Shown here piece after piece: positions 43,757 through 51,470 of a DNA stretch of 64,000 nt. A program made the translations under genes and the position numbers. How positions within the stretch are numbered: the first letter of the stretch is position 1; each line of letters starts with the position of its first letter. The notes below the pieces were generated by a model. That model worked only from the letters and a program-made list of their open reading frames with translations, made no database searches and was not told the DNA's origin. Source of the DNA: Bog-756 sp963704585 (GTDB taxonomy: Bacteria; Actinomycetota; Acidimicrobiia; Acidimicrobiales; RAAP-2); assembly GCA_963704585.1 (NCBI GenBank), contig OY969919.1, positions 744,001 through 808,000 on the forward strand, read 5' to 3'.

Positions 43757-44899
43757 ATGCGCATCGATGACACAGCGGTCATCACCAGAGCCGGGCTCGA
43801 CGCGCTGCTGTCGTTCCTCGCGGAGCTCGGGTACGAGGTCCGGGGCCCGGTCGTGCACAACGGTGCGATCGTGCCGGGACCGGTGACCAGCACCGACGAC
43901 CTGCCTGTGGGCTGGCACGACACGCAGTCGCCGGGGAGCTACCGGCTCGAGCACAGTGACGACCGCGTGCTCTTCGGGTGGGCCGTCGGCCCGGGGTCGT
44001 GGAAGGCCGATGCGTTCCCGCCGAGCCAGGAGCTCTGGCGCTCGTCGGCCAGCGGCGGCACGCGGGTCACGGTGACGCCCGCCGGGCCGGATGCTCCGGT
44101 CGCCATGGTCGGCGTCCGTCCCTGCGAGATCGCTGCGCTGAGGGTGCTCGACCGGGTGCTGGTCGGAGGGGCCACCACCGATCCGCGCTACGCCGCGCGT
44201 CGCGACGGGGCCTTCGTCGTGGCCGCCGAATGCGGGTCACCATCGTCCTCGTGCTTCTGCACCTCGATGGGCACGGGGCCGCAGGCGGATTCCGGCTTCG
44301 ACCTCGCGCTCTGCGAGCTCGACGGGGGCGACTTCATCGTCCGGGTCGGCACCGAGCGGGGCGGAGACGTGCTCGCCCGGCTGCCGAGCTCGCCGTGCAC
44401 CGACGACGACCTGCGGGGCCGCGACGACGTGCTGGGCCGGGCCGTCGCGGCGATCGGACGGCGGCTCGACACCGACGGGCTCCCGGAGCTGCTCGCGCGC
44501 AACCTCTCGCACCCGCGTTTCGACGAGGTGGCCGAGCGGTGCCTCGCTTGCGGCAACTGCACGCTCGTCTGCCCGACGTGCTTCTGCAGCGACGTCACGG
44601 ACACCAGCGACCTGACCGGTGCGGTCGTCCGCACCCGGCGCTGGTCCTCCTGCTTCGACCTCGACCACTCGTACCTCCACGGCGGCCCGGTGCGCACGTC
44701 GGTCCCCTCGCGTTACCGCCAGTGGCTCACCCACAAGCTCTCGACCTGGTGGGACCAGTTCGACACCTCGGGCTGTGTGGGGTGCGGGCGGTGCATCACC
44801 TGGTGCCCGGTCGGGATCGACCTCACCGAGGAGGTCGCCGCCATCCGCGACGACGGCGCCCGCCGCGACCGGGATGCGCCCGGAAGGATCGCCTCGTGA
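43757..44899 (+). CDS. hyhB: group 3b [NiFe] hydrogenase beta subunit (4Fe-4S dicluster protein)
   Basis: A 380-residue iron-sulfur protein like HyhB/sulfhydrogenase beta and AsrA. Two cluster motifs are visible: CLACGNCTLVCPTCFCSD and CVGCGRCITWCPVGIDL; an internal cysteine group (CGSPSSSCFCTSMG) is typical of the subunit. VGVRPCEIAALRVLD is also conserved. It relays electrons between the small-subunit clusters and the FAD/NAD(P) gamma subunit in the cytosol. First gene of a tightly overlapping operon, with a DosR-like box 35 nt before it. Confidence 0.92.
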   Translation: MRIDDTAVITRAGLDALLSFLAELGYEVRGPVVHNGAIVPGPVTSTDDLPVGWHDTQSPGSYRLEHSDDRVLFGWAVGPGSWKADAFPPSQELWRSSASGGTRVTVTPAGPDAPVAMVGVRPCEIAALRVLDRVLVGGATTDPRYAARRDGAFVVAAECGSPSSSCFCTSMGTGPQADSGFDLALCELDGGDFIVRVGTERGGDVLARLPSSPCTDDDLRGRDDVLGRAVAAIGRRLDTDGLPELLARNLSHPRFDEVAERCLACGNCTLVCPTCFCSDVTDTSDLTGAVVRTRRWSSCFDLDHSYLHGGPVRTSVPSRYRQWLTHKLSTWWDQFDTSGCVGCGRCITWCPVGIDLTEEVAAIRDDGARRDRDAPGRIAS

Positions 44900-45372
44900 C
44901 GACCTCGATCACCGAGCTGGTCGCGAACCACCCCCTGCTCGCGGGGCTGCCCGGCGACGCCGTCGCACAGGTCGCGGGGTGCGCACGCAACGTGGTGTTC
45001 GCGCCGGGCTCGCTCCTGCTGGCCGAAGGTGATCCGGCCGACACCCTCTACCTCGTGCGGAAGGGCCGGGTCGCGATCGAGATCCACGCGCCCGAGCGCG
45101 GCCCGATCGTCGTCGAGACGGTCGGGCCCGGGGGCACGGTCGGCTGGAGCTGGCTGGTACCCCCGTACCGCTGGCAGTTCGACGCGCGGGCCGACGGGCA
45201 GGTGCGCACCGTCGCGGTCGACGCCGCCTGCCTCCGTGCGAAGGCCGACGCCGACGACGCGCTCGGCCACCAGCTCGTGACCCGGGTCGCCGGCATCCTG
45301 CTCGAGCGCCTGCAGGCGACGCGGCTGCGCCTCCTCGACCTCTACGGCACTGGCGGAGGTCCGGCGCGATGA
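44896..45372 (+). CDS. cyclic-nucleotide-binding-domain protein of the hydrogenase operon
   Basis: A 158-residue single CNB domain without a DNA-binding helix-turn-helix: HPLLAGLPGDAVAQVAGCARNVVFAPGSLLLAEGDPADTLY, then LVRKGRVAIEIHAPERGPIVV and VGPGGTVGWSWLVPPYRWQFDARA, the last being the phosphate-cassette region (usual GE..R motif changed). It sits between beta and gamma genes by GTGA and ATGA overlaps, as in actinobacterial group 3b operons, so it is probably a regulatory or assembly subunit rather than a transcription factor. Confidence 0.88.
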   Translation: MTTSITELVANHPLLAGLPGDAVAQVAGCARNVVFAPGSLLLAEGDPADTLYLVRKGRVAIEIHAPERGPIVVETVGPGGTVGWSWLVPPYRWQFDARADGQVRTVAVDAACLRAKADADDALGHQLVTRVAGILLERLQATRLRLLDLYGTGGGPAR

Positions 45373-46241
45373 CGACGGCGGTCGCGGGCATGACGGCCGG
45401 CGCTGCGGGCGTCCGCGGACCGATGGAGCCCCTCCCCCACCGCGTGGTCGACCGGCGGGAGGAGACCGGCGACGTGGTGACCATCGCCCTCACCCCAGAG
45501 GACGAGGCCATCGGGCCGATCCTCCCGGGGCAGTTCAACATGCTCACCGCCTACGGGATCGGCGAGGCGGCGATCTCCGTGAGCAGCGTCCCCGACGCGG
45601 TCGGCCCGCTCGAGCACACGATCCGCGCGGTGGGCCCCGTCACCGCCGCCCTCTGCGCGGCGACACCAGGTGACGTCGTCGGCGTACGCGGCCCGTTCGG
45701 AACCACCTGGGGAACCGATGACGAAGTCACCCGCAACGGCGACGTGGTGGTGGTCGCCGGCGGGATCGGCATCGCGCCCCTGCGCGGCGCGATCGACCAG
45801 CTCGTGCACCGGACCGACCGCACCGGACGCGTCTTCGTGGTGGTCGGCGCGCGTTCGCCCGATCAGCTCATCTTCGGCGACGACCTCCAGCGCTGGGAGG
45901 AGGCCGGGGCGGCGGTCTTTGTGACGGTCGACGTCGCGGCGCCCGGCTGGCGCGGGCACGTCGGCGTCGTCACCACGCTGCTCGCGACTGCCGGCTTCGA
46001 GTCGGCGTCCGCGAGCGCACTGGTCTGCGGGCCGGAGATCATGTTGCGATTCACCGCGCGGAGCCTGGCCGACCTCGGTGTCGACCCCGGGCGGATCCGG
46101 GTCTCACTCGAACGCAACATGCAGTGCGGCATCGGGTGGTGTGGGCACTGCCAGCTCGGCCCACTCCTCCTCTGTCGCGACGGTCCGGTCCTCCCCTACG
46201 CGGGACGGGTGGAGGCGCTGCTCGCGGAGCGGGAGCGGTGA
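45369..46241 (+). CDS. hyhG: group 3b hydrogenase gamma subunit (FAD/NAD(P)-binding)
   Basis: A 290-residue ferredoxin-NADP reductase-like flavoprotein. AISVSSVPD is in the FAD-binding place, GDVVVVAGGIGIAPLRGAID is the NAD(P) dinucleotide loop, and near the C-terminus CGIGWCGHCQLGPLLLCRDG carries the 2Fe-2S cysteines. It transfers electrons between the cluster chain and NAD(P)H. Overlaps both neighbours by 4 nt. Confidence 0.93.
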   Translation: MTTAVAGMTAGAAGVRGPMEPLPHRVVDRREETGDVVTIALTPEDEAIGPILPGQFNMLTAYGIGEAAISVSSVPDAVGPLEHTIRAVGPVTAALCAATPGDVVGVRGPFGTTWGTDDEVTRNGDVVVVAGGIGIAPLRGAIDQLVHRTDRTGRVFVVVGARSPDQLIFGDDLQRWEEAGAAVFVTVDVAAPGWRGHVGVVTTLLATAGFESASASALVCGPEIMLRFTARSLADLGVDPGRIRVSLERNMQCGIGWCGHCQLGPLLLCRDGPVLPYAGRVEALLAERER

Positions 46242-47081
46242 GCGCGCCCGACGGCTCCGGCGACGCACGCCGGCCCACCCTCGCGGTCTGGAAGTTCGCA
46301 TCGTGCGACGGGTGCCAGCTGAGCCTCCTCGACTGCGAGGACGAACTGCTCGCGCTCGCCTCGGCCGTCGACATCGCCCACTTCACCGAGATGACCCGCG
46401 CAAGCGGCGACGGCCCCTACGACATCTCGCTCGTCGAGGGGTCGATCACCACCCCGGAGGACGCGGAACGCATCGTCGCGGTCCGGGCCGCCTCGCGCCG
46501 ACTCGTGACCATCGGCGCCTGCGCGACCCGCGGGCGGCATCCAGGGCCTCCGCAACCACGCGGCCTCTGGTGCGTACGCGGGCGCCGTCTACGCTCATCC
46601 GGAGTACCTCTCGACGCTCGACACCTCCACCCCGATCGCCGCGCACGTGGAGGTCGACTACGAGCTCCACGGCTGCCCGGTCGACCGTCACCAGCTGCTC
46701 GAGGTGCTGCTCGCCGAGCTGGCCGGCCGGACCCCGGCGATCCCCGGGCACTCGGTCTGCCAGGAGTGCAAAGGGCGCGGCACCGTCTGCGTGCTGGTCG
46801 CCCGGGGAGTCGCATGCCTCGGTCCGGTCACCCGGGCCGGGTGCGGTGCGCTCTGCCCGGGCATCGGACGCGGCTGCTTCGGGTGCTTCGGTCCCGCCGA
46901 CACCGCCAATGTGGACGCGCTCGGCGCACGGCTCCGCGACCTCGGCACACCGCCGATCGATGTGGCGCGCCTCTTCTCGACGTTCAACGCCGGCGCGCCA
47001 AGTTTCGAGCGTGCGGCGGCAGCGAACGGCGGACCCGTCCCGGTGACGATCGGCCCGGGCCGCGCACGGGGTCGGTCGTGA
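46238..47081 (+). pseudogene. hyhS: group 3b hydrogenase small subunit, interrupted by an apparent one-base insertion
   Basis: About 280 residues when repaired. From GTG 46238 the frame gives PTLAVWKFASCDGCQLSLLDCEDEL (proximal 4Fe-4S CxxC) up to RRLVTIGACAT. It then needs one C removed from CCC at 46527-46529 to continue AGGIQGLRNHAASGAYAG...YAHPEYLSTLD, VEVDYELHGCPVDRHQLLEV, CQECKGRGTVCVLVARGVACLGPVTRAGCG, CPGIGRGCFGCFGP, which hold the remaining cluster ligands. Both halves are conserved and the 4-nt overlaps at each end are kept, so a read error is likely. Confidence 0.88.
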
Positions 47082-48394
47082 GCCACGGCACCGGCGCGCC
47101 GCGGACGATCGGGGTCGAGGGCATCGCCCGGGTCGAGGGCGAAGGGTCCTTGCGGGTCGTCGTCCACGACGGCGACGTGACCGACGTGGCGCTCGAGATC
47201 TTCGAACCGCCCCGCTTCTTCGAGTCGCTGCTCGTCGGGCGCGGATTCGCCGAGGCACCGGACATCACGGCCCGGATCTGCGGCATCTGCCCGGTCGCGT
47301 ACCAGCTGAGCGCCTGCGCGGCCATGGAGGACGCCTGCGCCGTGACCGTCCCCCCGCAGATCGCCGCGCTGCGTCGGCTCCTCTACTGCGGCGAGTGGAT
47401 CCAGAGCCACGCACTCCACGTCTACCTCCTGCACGCGCCCGACTTCCTCGGCTGCGCGGACGCGGTGGAGCTCGCCGAGCACGACCGGGGAGCGGTCGAG
47501 CGCGGGCTCCGGATCAAGCGCACCGGCAACCTCGTGATGGCGACCGTCGGCGGGCGCGCCGTCCACCCGGTCAACGTGCGGGTCGGCGGCTTCTACTCCG
47601 CGCCGGACCCCGCGGCGATCGCCGCGCTGGCCGAACCGCTGCGGCTCGCGCTCGACGACGCGCTTGCAACGGTCGAATGGGTCGCCGGCTTCGACTTCCC
47701 CGACGTCCGCGGCGAGTACCGATTCGTCGCCCTTCGCGACGACGGTCGGTACCCGGTCGATCGGGGACGGCCGTCCTCCTCCGACGGTCTCGACGTGAGC
47801 CCCTCCGACTTCGCCGAACTGGTCGTCGAGGAGCACGTGCCGCGGTCGACCGCGCTCCACGCTCGCCTCGCGGGCACCGACGCCTACCTCACCGGTCCGC
47901 TCGCGCGCTACGCCGTGAACTCGGGTGTGCTCCCGCCCACCGCGGCGGGCGCCGCCCGCTCGGCCGGGCTCGGGCCGGTCGTGACCAATCCCTTCCGGAG
48001 CATCGTGGTGCGCGCGGTCGAGCTCGTCTTCGCCTGCGAGGAGGCCCTCCGTCTCGTCGAGGCCTACGTGCCACCCGATCCACCGGCGGTCGCCGTCGGC
48101 CCCCCGGCGGGCGCGACCACCGTCACCGGGGTCGGCGTGACCGAAGCCCCCCGCGGGCTCCTCTTCCACCGCTACGAGGTGGCCGGCGACGGCACCATTG
48201 TGGAGGCGCGCATCACACCGCCGACGTCCCAGAACCAGCTGACCATCGAGTCCGATCTCCGCCGTGTCGTCGAAGCGGGGCTCGACCTCGACGACGCGGC
48301 GCTGCAGTGGCGCTGTGAGCAGGCCGTGCGCAACCACGATCCGTGCATCTCGTGTGCGGCCCACTTCCTCGACGTCTCGGTGGTGCGCACATGA
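47078..48394 (+). CDS. hyhL: group 3b hydrogenase large (catalytic NiFe) subunit
   Basis: A 438-residue catalytic subunit from GTG 47078. The N-terminal NiFe ligands are in TARICGICPVAYQLS and the C-terminal pair in NHDPCISCAAH, four cysteines in all. Nine residues (FLDVSVVRT) follow the His, the usual peptide removed by the maturation protease encoded next. WIQSHALHVYLLHAPDFLG and GRAVHPVNVRVGGFY are typical of group 3. The complex oxidizes or evolves H2 coupled to NAD(P)H. Confidence 0.95.
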   Translation: MSHGTGAPRTIGVEGIARVEGEGSLRVVVHDGDVTDVALEIFEPPRFFESLLVGRGFAEAPDITARICGICPVAYQLSACAAMEDACAVTVPPQIAALRRLLYCGEWIQSHALHVYLLHAPDFLGCADAVELAEHDRGAVERGLRIKRTGNLVMATVGGRAVHPVNVRVGGFYSAPDPAAIAALAEPLRLALDDALATVEWVAGFDFPDVRGEYRFVALRDDGRYPVDRGRPSSSDGLDVSPSDFAELVVEEHVPRSTALHARLAGTDAYLTGPLARYAVNSGVLPPTAAGAARSAGLGPVVTNPFRSIVVRAVELVFACEEALRLVEAYVPPDPPAVAVGPPAGATTVTGVGVTEAPRGLLFHRYEVAGDGTIVEARITPPTSQNQLTIESDLRRVVEAGLDLDDAALQWRCEQAVRNHDPCISCAAHFLDVSVVRT

Positions 48395-48900
48395 CGCCCG
48401 CCGGACCACGGGTCGTCGTCGCGGGGCTCGGGAGCGAGTACCGGTGCGACGACGCGGCGGGTCCCCTCGTCGCGGCACGCGCCGCGCAGGCAGCAGGGCT
48501 CGCGGAGGCCGTCGGCCCGCTCGGGGACCCACTCGACCTGCTCGGCACGTGGGACGGCGCCGACCTCGCGATCGTGGTCGACGCGGTGCGCTCCGGCAGG
48601 CCGCCGGGCACGCTCCGGGTGCTCGAGCTCACCGGCGCGCCATCCGGCCACGTGACCGAGGAGGCCGGCACCGCGACGAGCACGCACGGCATCGGGCTCG
48701 CGAGCGTCCTGCGGCTCGCCCGTGCGATCGGCTCCGCGCCGGCGCGGGTCGTCGTCGTGGGCATCGAGGGCGAAGCGTTCGGCCTGGGCACGACGTTGAG
48801 CCCGGCGGTGGCGGCCGCGGTCGGCCCGGCGGTGCGACGGGTCGTCGAGCTCATCGACGAGGTGCGGACGTGTGCAGACGGGGTGCCGCCGTGTGCATGA
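48391..48900 (+). CDS. hydrogenase maturation protease (HycI/HybD family)
   Basis: A 169-residue endopeptidase that trims the C-terminus of the large subunit after nickel insertion. VVVAGLGSEYRCDDAAGPLVA is the family start (normally GxGNxxxxDDGxG; Asn is Ser here), VVVDAVRSG holds the Asp ligand and STHGIGLASVLRLA the His ligand. ATG 48391 overlaps the large-subunit stop (ATGA). Confidence 0.92.
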   Translation: MTPAGPRVVVAGLGSEYRCDDAAGPLVAARAAQAAGLAEAVGPLGDPLDLLGTWDGADLAIVVDAVRSGRPPGTLRVLELTGAPSGHVTEEAGTATSTHGIGLASVLRLARAIGSAPARVVVVGIEGEAFGLGTTLSPAVAAAVGPAVRRVVELIDEVRTCADGVPPCA

Positions 48901-49112
48901 GCCGGCTCCACCTGGTCCGCTCGGTCGACGGCGGGACGGCCGACGTCGAGGATCTCGACGGCATCGTCCACCGCGTCTCCCTTCTCGCCCTCGACGGGCC
49001 GGTCCCCGTCGCCGGGGAGTGGCTCGTCGTCCACAGCGGGTACGCGATCGACCGCGTCGACGCCGCCGAGGCGACGGCGACACAGGCCGAGCTCGGCCGA
49101 GGTGCCCGGTGA
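48891..49112 (+). CDS. hypC: HypC/HupF-family hydrogenase assembly chaperone
   Basis: A 73-residue chaperone for the NiFe site. GTG 48891 is preferred over ATG 48897 because it yields Met-Cys-Met-Ser-Arg-Leu; the second-position Cys is the essential residue of HypC, and the ATG would lose it. ADVEDLDGIVHRVSLLALDG and PVAGEWLVVHSGYAIDRVD match the OB-like core. It overlaps the protease gene by 10 nt. No other hyp genes (A, B, D, E, F) lie in the window. Confidence 0.9.
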   Translation: MCMSRLHLVRSVDGGTADVEDLDGIVHRVSLLALDGPVPVAGEWLVVHSGYAIDRVDAAEATATQAELGRGAR

Positions 49113-49150
49113 CATCCGCGGGCCTGCCGACCACCGAAGGGAGCAGAGCC

Positions 49151-50158
49151 ATGGGCGAACGATCGGCGGTGACCGCGCCCGGCACCGGGCTGCCCGGACT
49201 GGTGGTGGCGGGCATCACCGCGGTGGTCAGCGGCGCCTCGGTGTTCGTGAACAGCTACGGCGTGCACCACGTGGCGTCGCCCTCGGTCTACACGACCGCG
49301 AAGAACCTGACCGCGACCGTCGTGCTCTCTGGGATCGTCGGCGCGGGTCTGCTCCTGCGACGCCTGCGGCCGGCGTCGCCCGGCGCGCGCTTCGTCGCCG
49401 GCCCGCGCACCCCCGGGGTGCGCCCCCCGACGGCGGTCGTGACCGTCGTGCGACTCGCCGCCCTCGCCTACGTCGGGATCGTGGGCGGCGGCCTCGCGTT
49501 CGTCCTCTTCTTCGACGGGCTCGCCGAGACGTCGGCGACCCCGGCCGCGTTCTGGCGCGACACGCTCGTCGTCTGGGTGGCGGTGCTGGCACTGCCCGTC
49601 CTGCACGAGCACCTGCACTGGTGGAACCTCGCCGCGATCGCGCTCCTGGTGACCGGCCAGGTCGCGCTCACCGGTGGCGTCGGCCACCTCGCGGCGACAC
49701 ACGGCGAGCTGCTCGTCCTCGCATCGTCGCTCCTCTGGGCGGTGGAGGTCGTGCTCCTCAAAGTGGTGCTCCGCGACCTCTCGCCTGGAGCGGTGAGCCT
49801 CGTGCGGATGGGGGTCGGCTCGGTCACCCTCCTCTGCGTGCTTGCCGTCGCCGGAACCCTGCACCGGCTCGCGTCGCTCGACGCCGGACAGCTCGGCTGG
49901 GTCGTCCTGACCGGTCTGCTGCTCGCGGCCTACGTCGCGACCTGGACGACGGCGCTCGCACGGGCCCGAGCCGTCGACGTGACGTCGGTCCTGGTGGGCA
50001 GTGCGGTCGTCACCGCACTCCTCCAGGCCGCGGCCGGCGCCACGACCCTGGCGACCGACGCGCTCGGCCTGGTCCTGATCGCTCTCGGTGCCGGCGCGGT
50101 GCTCTGGACGGGTCTCCGCCGCGCGGGGTCCCGCCCTGCGGAGGTCGTCGCCCGGTGA
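49151..50158 (+). CDS. EamA/DMT-family transporter in the hydrogenase operon
   Basis: A 335-residue protein with ten helices in two EamA halves: ITAVVSGASVFVNSYGVHHVASPSVYTTAKNL, LAYVGIVGGGLAFVLFFDGLAETSATPAAFWRDT, AIALLVTGQVALT; then LLVLASSLLWAVEVVLLKVVL and LLLAAYVATWTTALARARAVDV. ATG 49151 follows GAAGGGAG; a GTG at 49109 overlapping the hypC stop is the alternative. A metabolite exporter/importer is expected; nickel supply is conceivable but not supported by residues. Confidence 0.85.
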   Translation: MGERSAVTAPGTGLPGLVVAGITAVVSGASVFVNSYGVHHVASPSVYTTAKNLTATVVLSGIVGAGLLLRRLRPASPGARFVAGPRTPGVRPPTAVVTVVRLAALAYVGIVGGGLAFVLFFDGLAETSATPAAFWRDTLVVWVAVLALPVLHEHLHWWNLAAIALLVTGQVALTGGVGHLAATHGELLVLASSLLWAVEVVLLKVVLRDLSPGAVSLVRMGVGSVTLLCVLAVAGTLHRLASLDAGQLGWVVLTGLLLAAYVATWTTALARARAVDVTSVLVGSAVVTALLQAAAGATTLATDALGLVLIALGAGAVLWTGLRRAGSRPAEVVAR

Positions 50159-51069
50159 CGACAGCCGGACCCCTCCTCTTCGCGCGCTACGCCTACCCGC
50201 CGAACGCGCTCGGCTACTGCGGTCCATCCGACCCGAGCGCGCTGCTGGGAGCGGCCGCTGACGCGGACCTCCGGGGCCTCGGCTGTCTCGCCGCCCGCTT
50301 CGAGGGCGCCTGGCCGTACCTGCAGCTGCTCGCCACATGCAACGGGATCGGTGACCCGCTCGACGCCCGGGTGGTCGAGGCGTACTGGATCGGGAACCCG
50401 CTGGTCCGGCGGGTTCCGCCCGCGGCGCTCGCCGCGTCGCTGTCGGACCGCTTCGATCGGCGGGCGGGCGCGCACCTCGAGGAGATGGTGGCAGGAGCCT
50501 TCACTGGAGGGGTGCCCCAGCACAGCTTCCACGTCTTCGCCGTCTACCCGTGGCTCGGCCTGCTCCGCGCGGGCATGGACGGCCCACCGCTCGAGGTGCT
50601 CGACCGCTGCCGCATCCGCTGGGGACGGGTGGAGGCCGTCGACGGTGACCGCGTCGAGGTGCGCTCGTCGGCCCTCACCTTCGACGGCTCGCGGCTCGCG
50701 CCCGGTCCCCTCCGGCTGGAGACGGTCCGGCGAAGCCCGGCGCTCTGCGACGGCTCCGATCCGCTGCGGCCCGGGGACGCGGTCTCCCTCCACTGGGACT
50801 GGCTCTGCGACCGGCTCACGCCGCGGCACCTGGCCTGGCTGCGCTCGACGACCGCCTGCAATCTCGCCGCGGTCAACGCGCTGCCCGGCCCGGACCGGCC
50901 GCCGTCTGTGGCGCCTGAGGCCGAAAGCCCTTATGACCAGGGACTTTCGGCCCTTCCACCGCCTGACCGGTCGGCGCAGACTGGCCAAGAGGCCGTCCGT
51001 CGCCACCGACCGTCCCCTGTCGGTGCGGCGGCGTGCCGAACGGAGGGATGGAGATGCCGGCGTACCTGA
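50155..51069 (+). CDS. hydrogenase-operon protein of unknown function (DUF6390-like)
   Basis: A 304-residue protein starting GTG 50155 in a GTGA overlap. LFARYAYPPNALGYCGPSD and FEGAWPYLQLLATCNGIGDPLD, HSFHVFAVYPWLGLLRAG and VSLHWDWLCDRLTPRHLAWLR are distinctive; I associate them with DUF6390, found beside actinobacterial hydrogenases (memory, not checked). Function unknown. The last about 50 residues are Pro/Arg-rich, cover the DosR-like box at 50940 and run 16 nt into the CBS gene, so the true end may be near 50918 with a frame error. Confidence 0.65.
   Translation: MTTAGPLLFARYAYPPNALGYCGPSDPSALLGAAADADLRGLGCLAARFEGAWPYLQLLATCNGIGDPLDARVVEAYWIGNPLVRRVPPAALAASLSDRFDRRAGAHLEEMVAGAFTGGVPQHSFHVFAVYPWLGLLRAGMDGPPLEVLDRCRIRWGRVEAVDGDRVEVRSSALTFDGSRLAPGPLRLETVRRSPALCDGSDPLRPGDAVSLHWDWLCDRLTPRHLAWLRSTTACNLAAVNALPGPDRPPSVAPEAESPYDQGLSALPPPDRSAQTGQEAVRRHRPSPVGAAACRTEGWRCRRT
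50940..50954 (+). promoter_or_regulatory. DosR-like box upstream of the CBS-mutase-carboxylase operon
   Basis: GGGACTTTCGGCCCT, the best copy in the window, ends 99 nt before ATG 51054. Its right part pairs with GGCCGAAAG at 50919-50927, so a hairpin or terminator is the alternative explanation. The same GACCAGGGACTTTC stretch precedes flavodoxin. Confidence 0.65.
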
Positions 51070-51464
51070 CCGGGAAGGTGGAAGCGCTCGACCGACGTGA
51101 CGCGGTCTTCGTCGAGCCCATGACCACGCTGCGGGAGGCGGCACATGCGATGTGGGTCGAGAACGTGGGCGCGCTGGTCGTCGCCGACGGATCGGGACCC
51201 CTCGGGATCGTCTCGGAGCGGGACCTGGTCGCGCAGATCGCGCAGGGTGTCGACTTCGACGCGGTGACCGTGGTGGACGCGATGACGCCCCATCTCATCC
51301 CGGCGCGGTTCGGTGACACGGTCGGCGATGCCGCCTACCAGATGCTCGAGGGCGCCATCCGGCACCTTCCCCTCGTGGACGGCGGCGGTCACGTGGTCGG
51401 GATGGTGTCCGTGCGCGACCTGCTGCGCCCGCTCCTCGTGGACGGGCCGGGCCGGGCCGGTTAG
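51054..51464 (+). CDS. tandem CBS-domain protein (Hrp1-like)
   Basis: A 136-residue protein made of two CBS motifs: AVFVEPMTTLREAAHAMWVENVGALVV...GIVSERDLV and DAMTPHLIPARFGDTVGDAAYQMLEGAIRHLPLVDGGGHVVGMVSVRDLL. Two-CBS proteins bind adenine nucleotides and sense energy state. It resembles mycobacterial hypoxic response protein Hrp1 in size and domain plan. ATG 51054 lies 6 nt after GGAGGG; 6 nt separate its stop from the mutase gene, so it leads that operon. Confidence 0.88.
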   Translation: MPAYLTGKVEALDRRDAVFVEPMTTLREAAHAMWVENVGALVVADGSGPLGIVSERDLVAQIAQGVDFDAVTVVDAMTPHLIPARFGDTVGDAAYQMLEGAIRHLPLVDGGGHVVGMVSVRDLLRPLLVDGPGRAG

Positions 51465-51470
51465 CGATCG

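Noticed and set aside
48872..49150. Upstream extension of the EamA gene through hypC
   Set aside because: The extension is a shadow of hypC; ATG 49151 has a good RBS and the first helix follows it.
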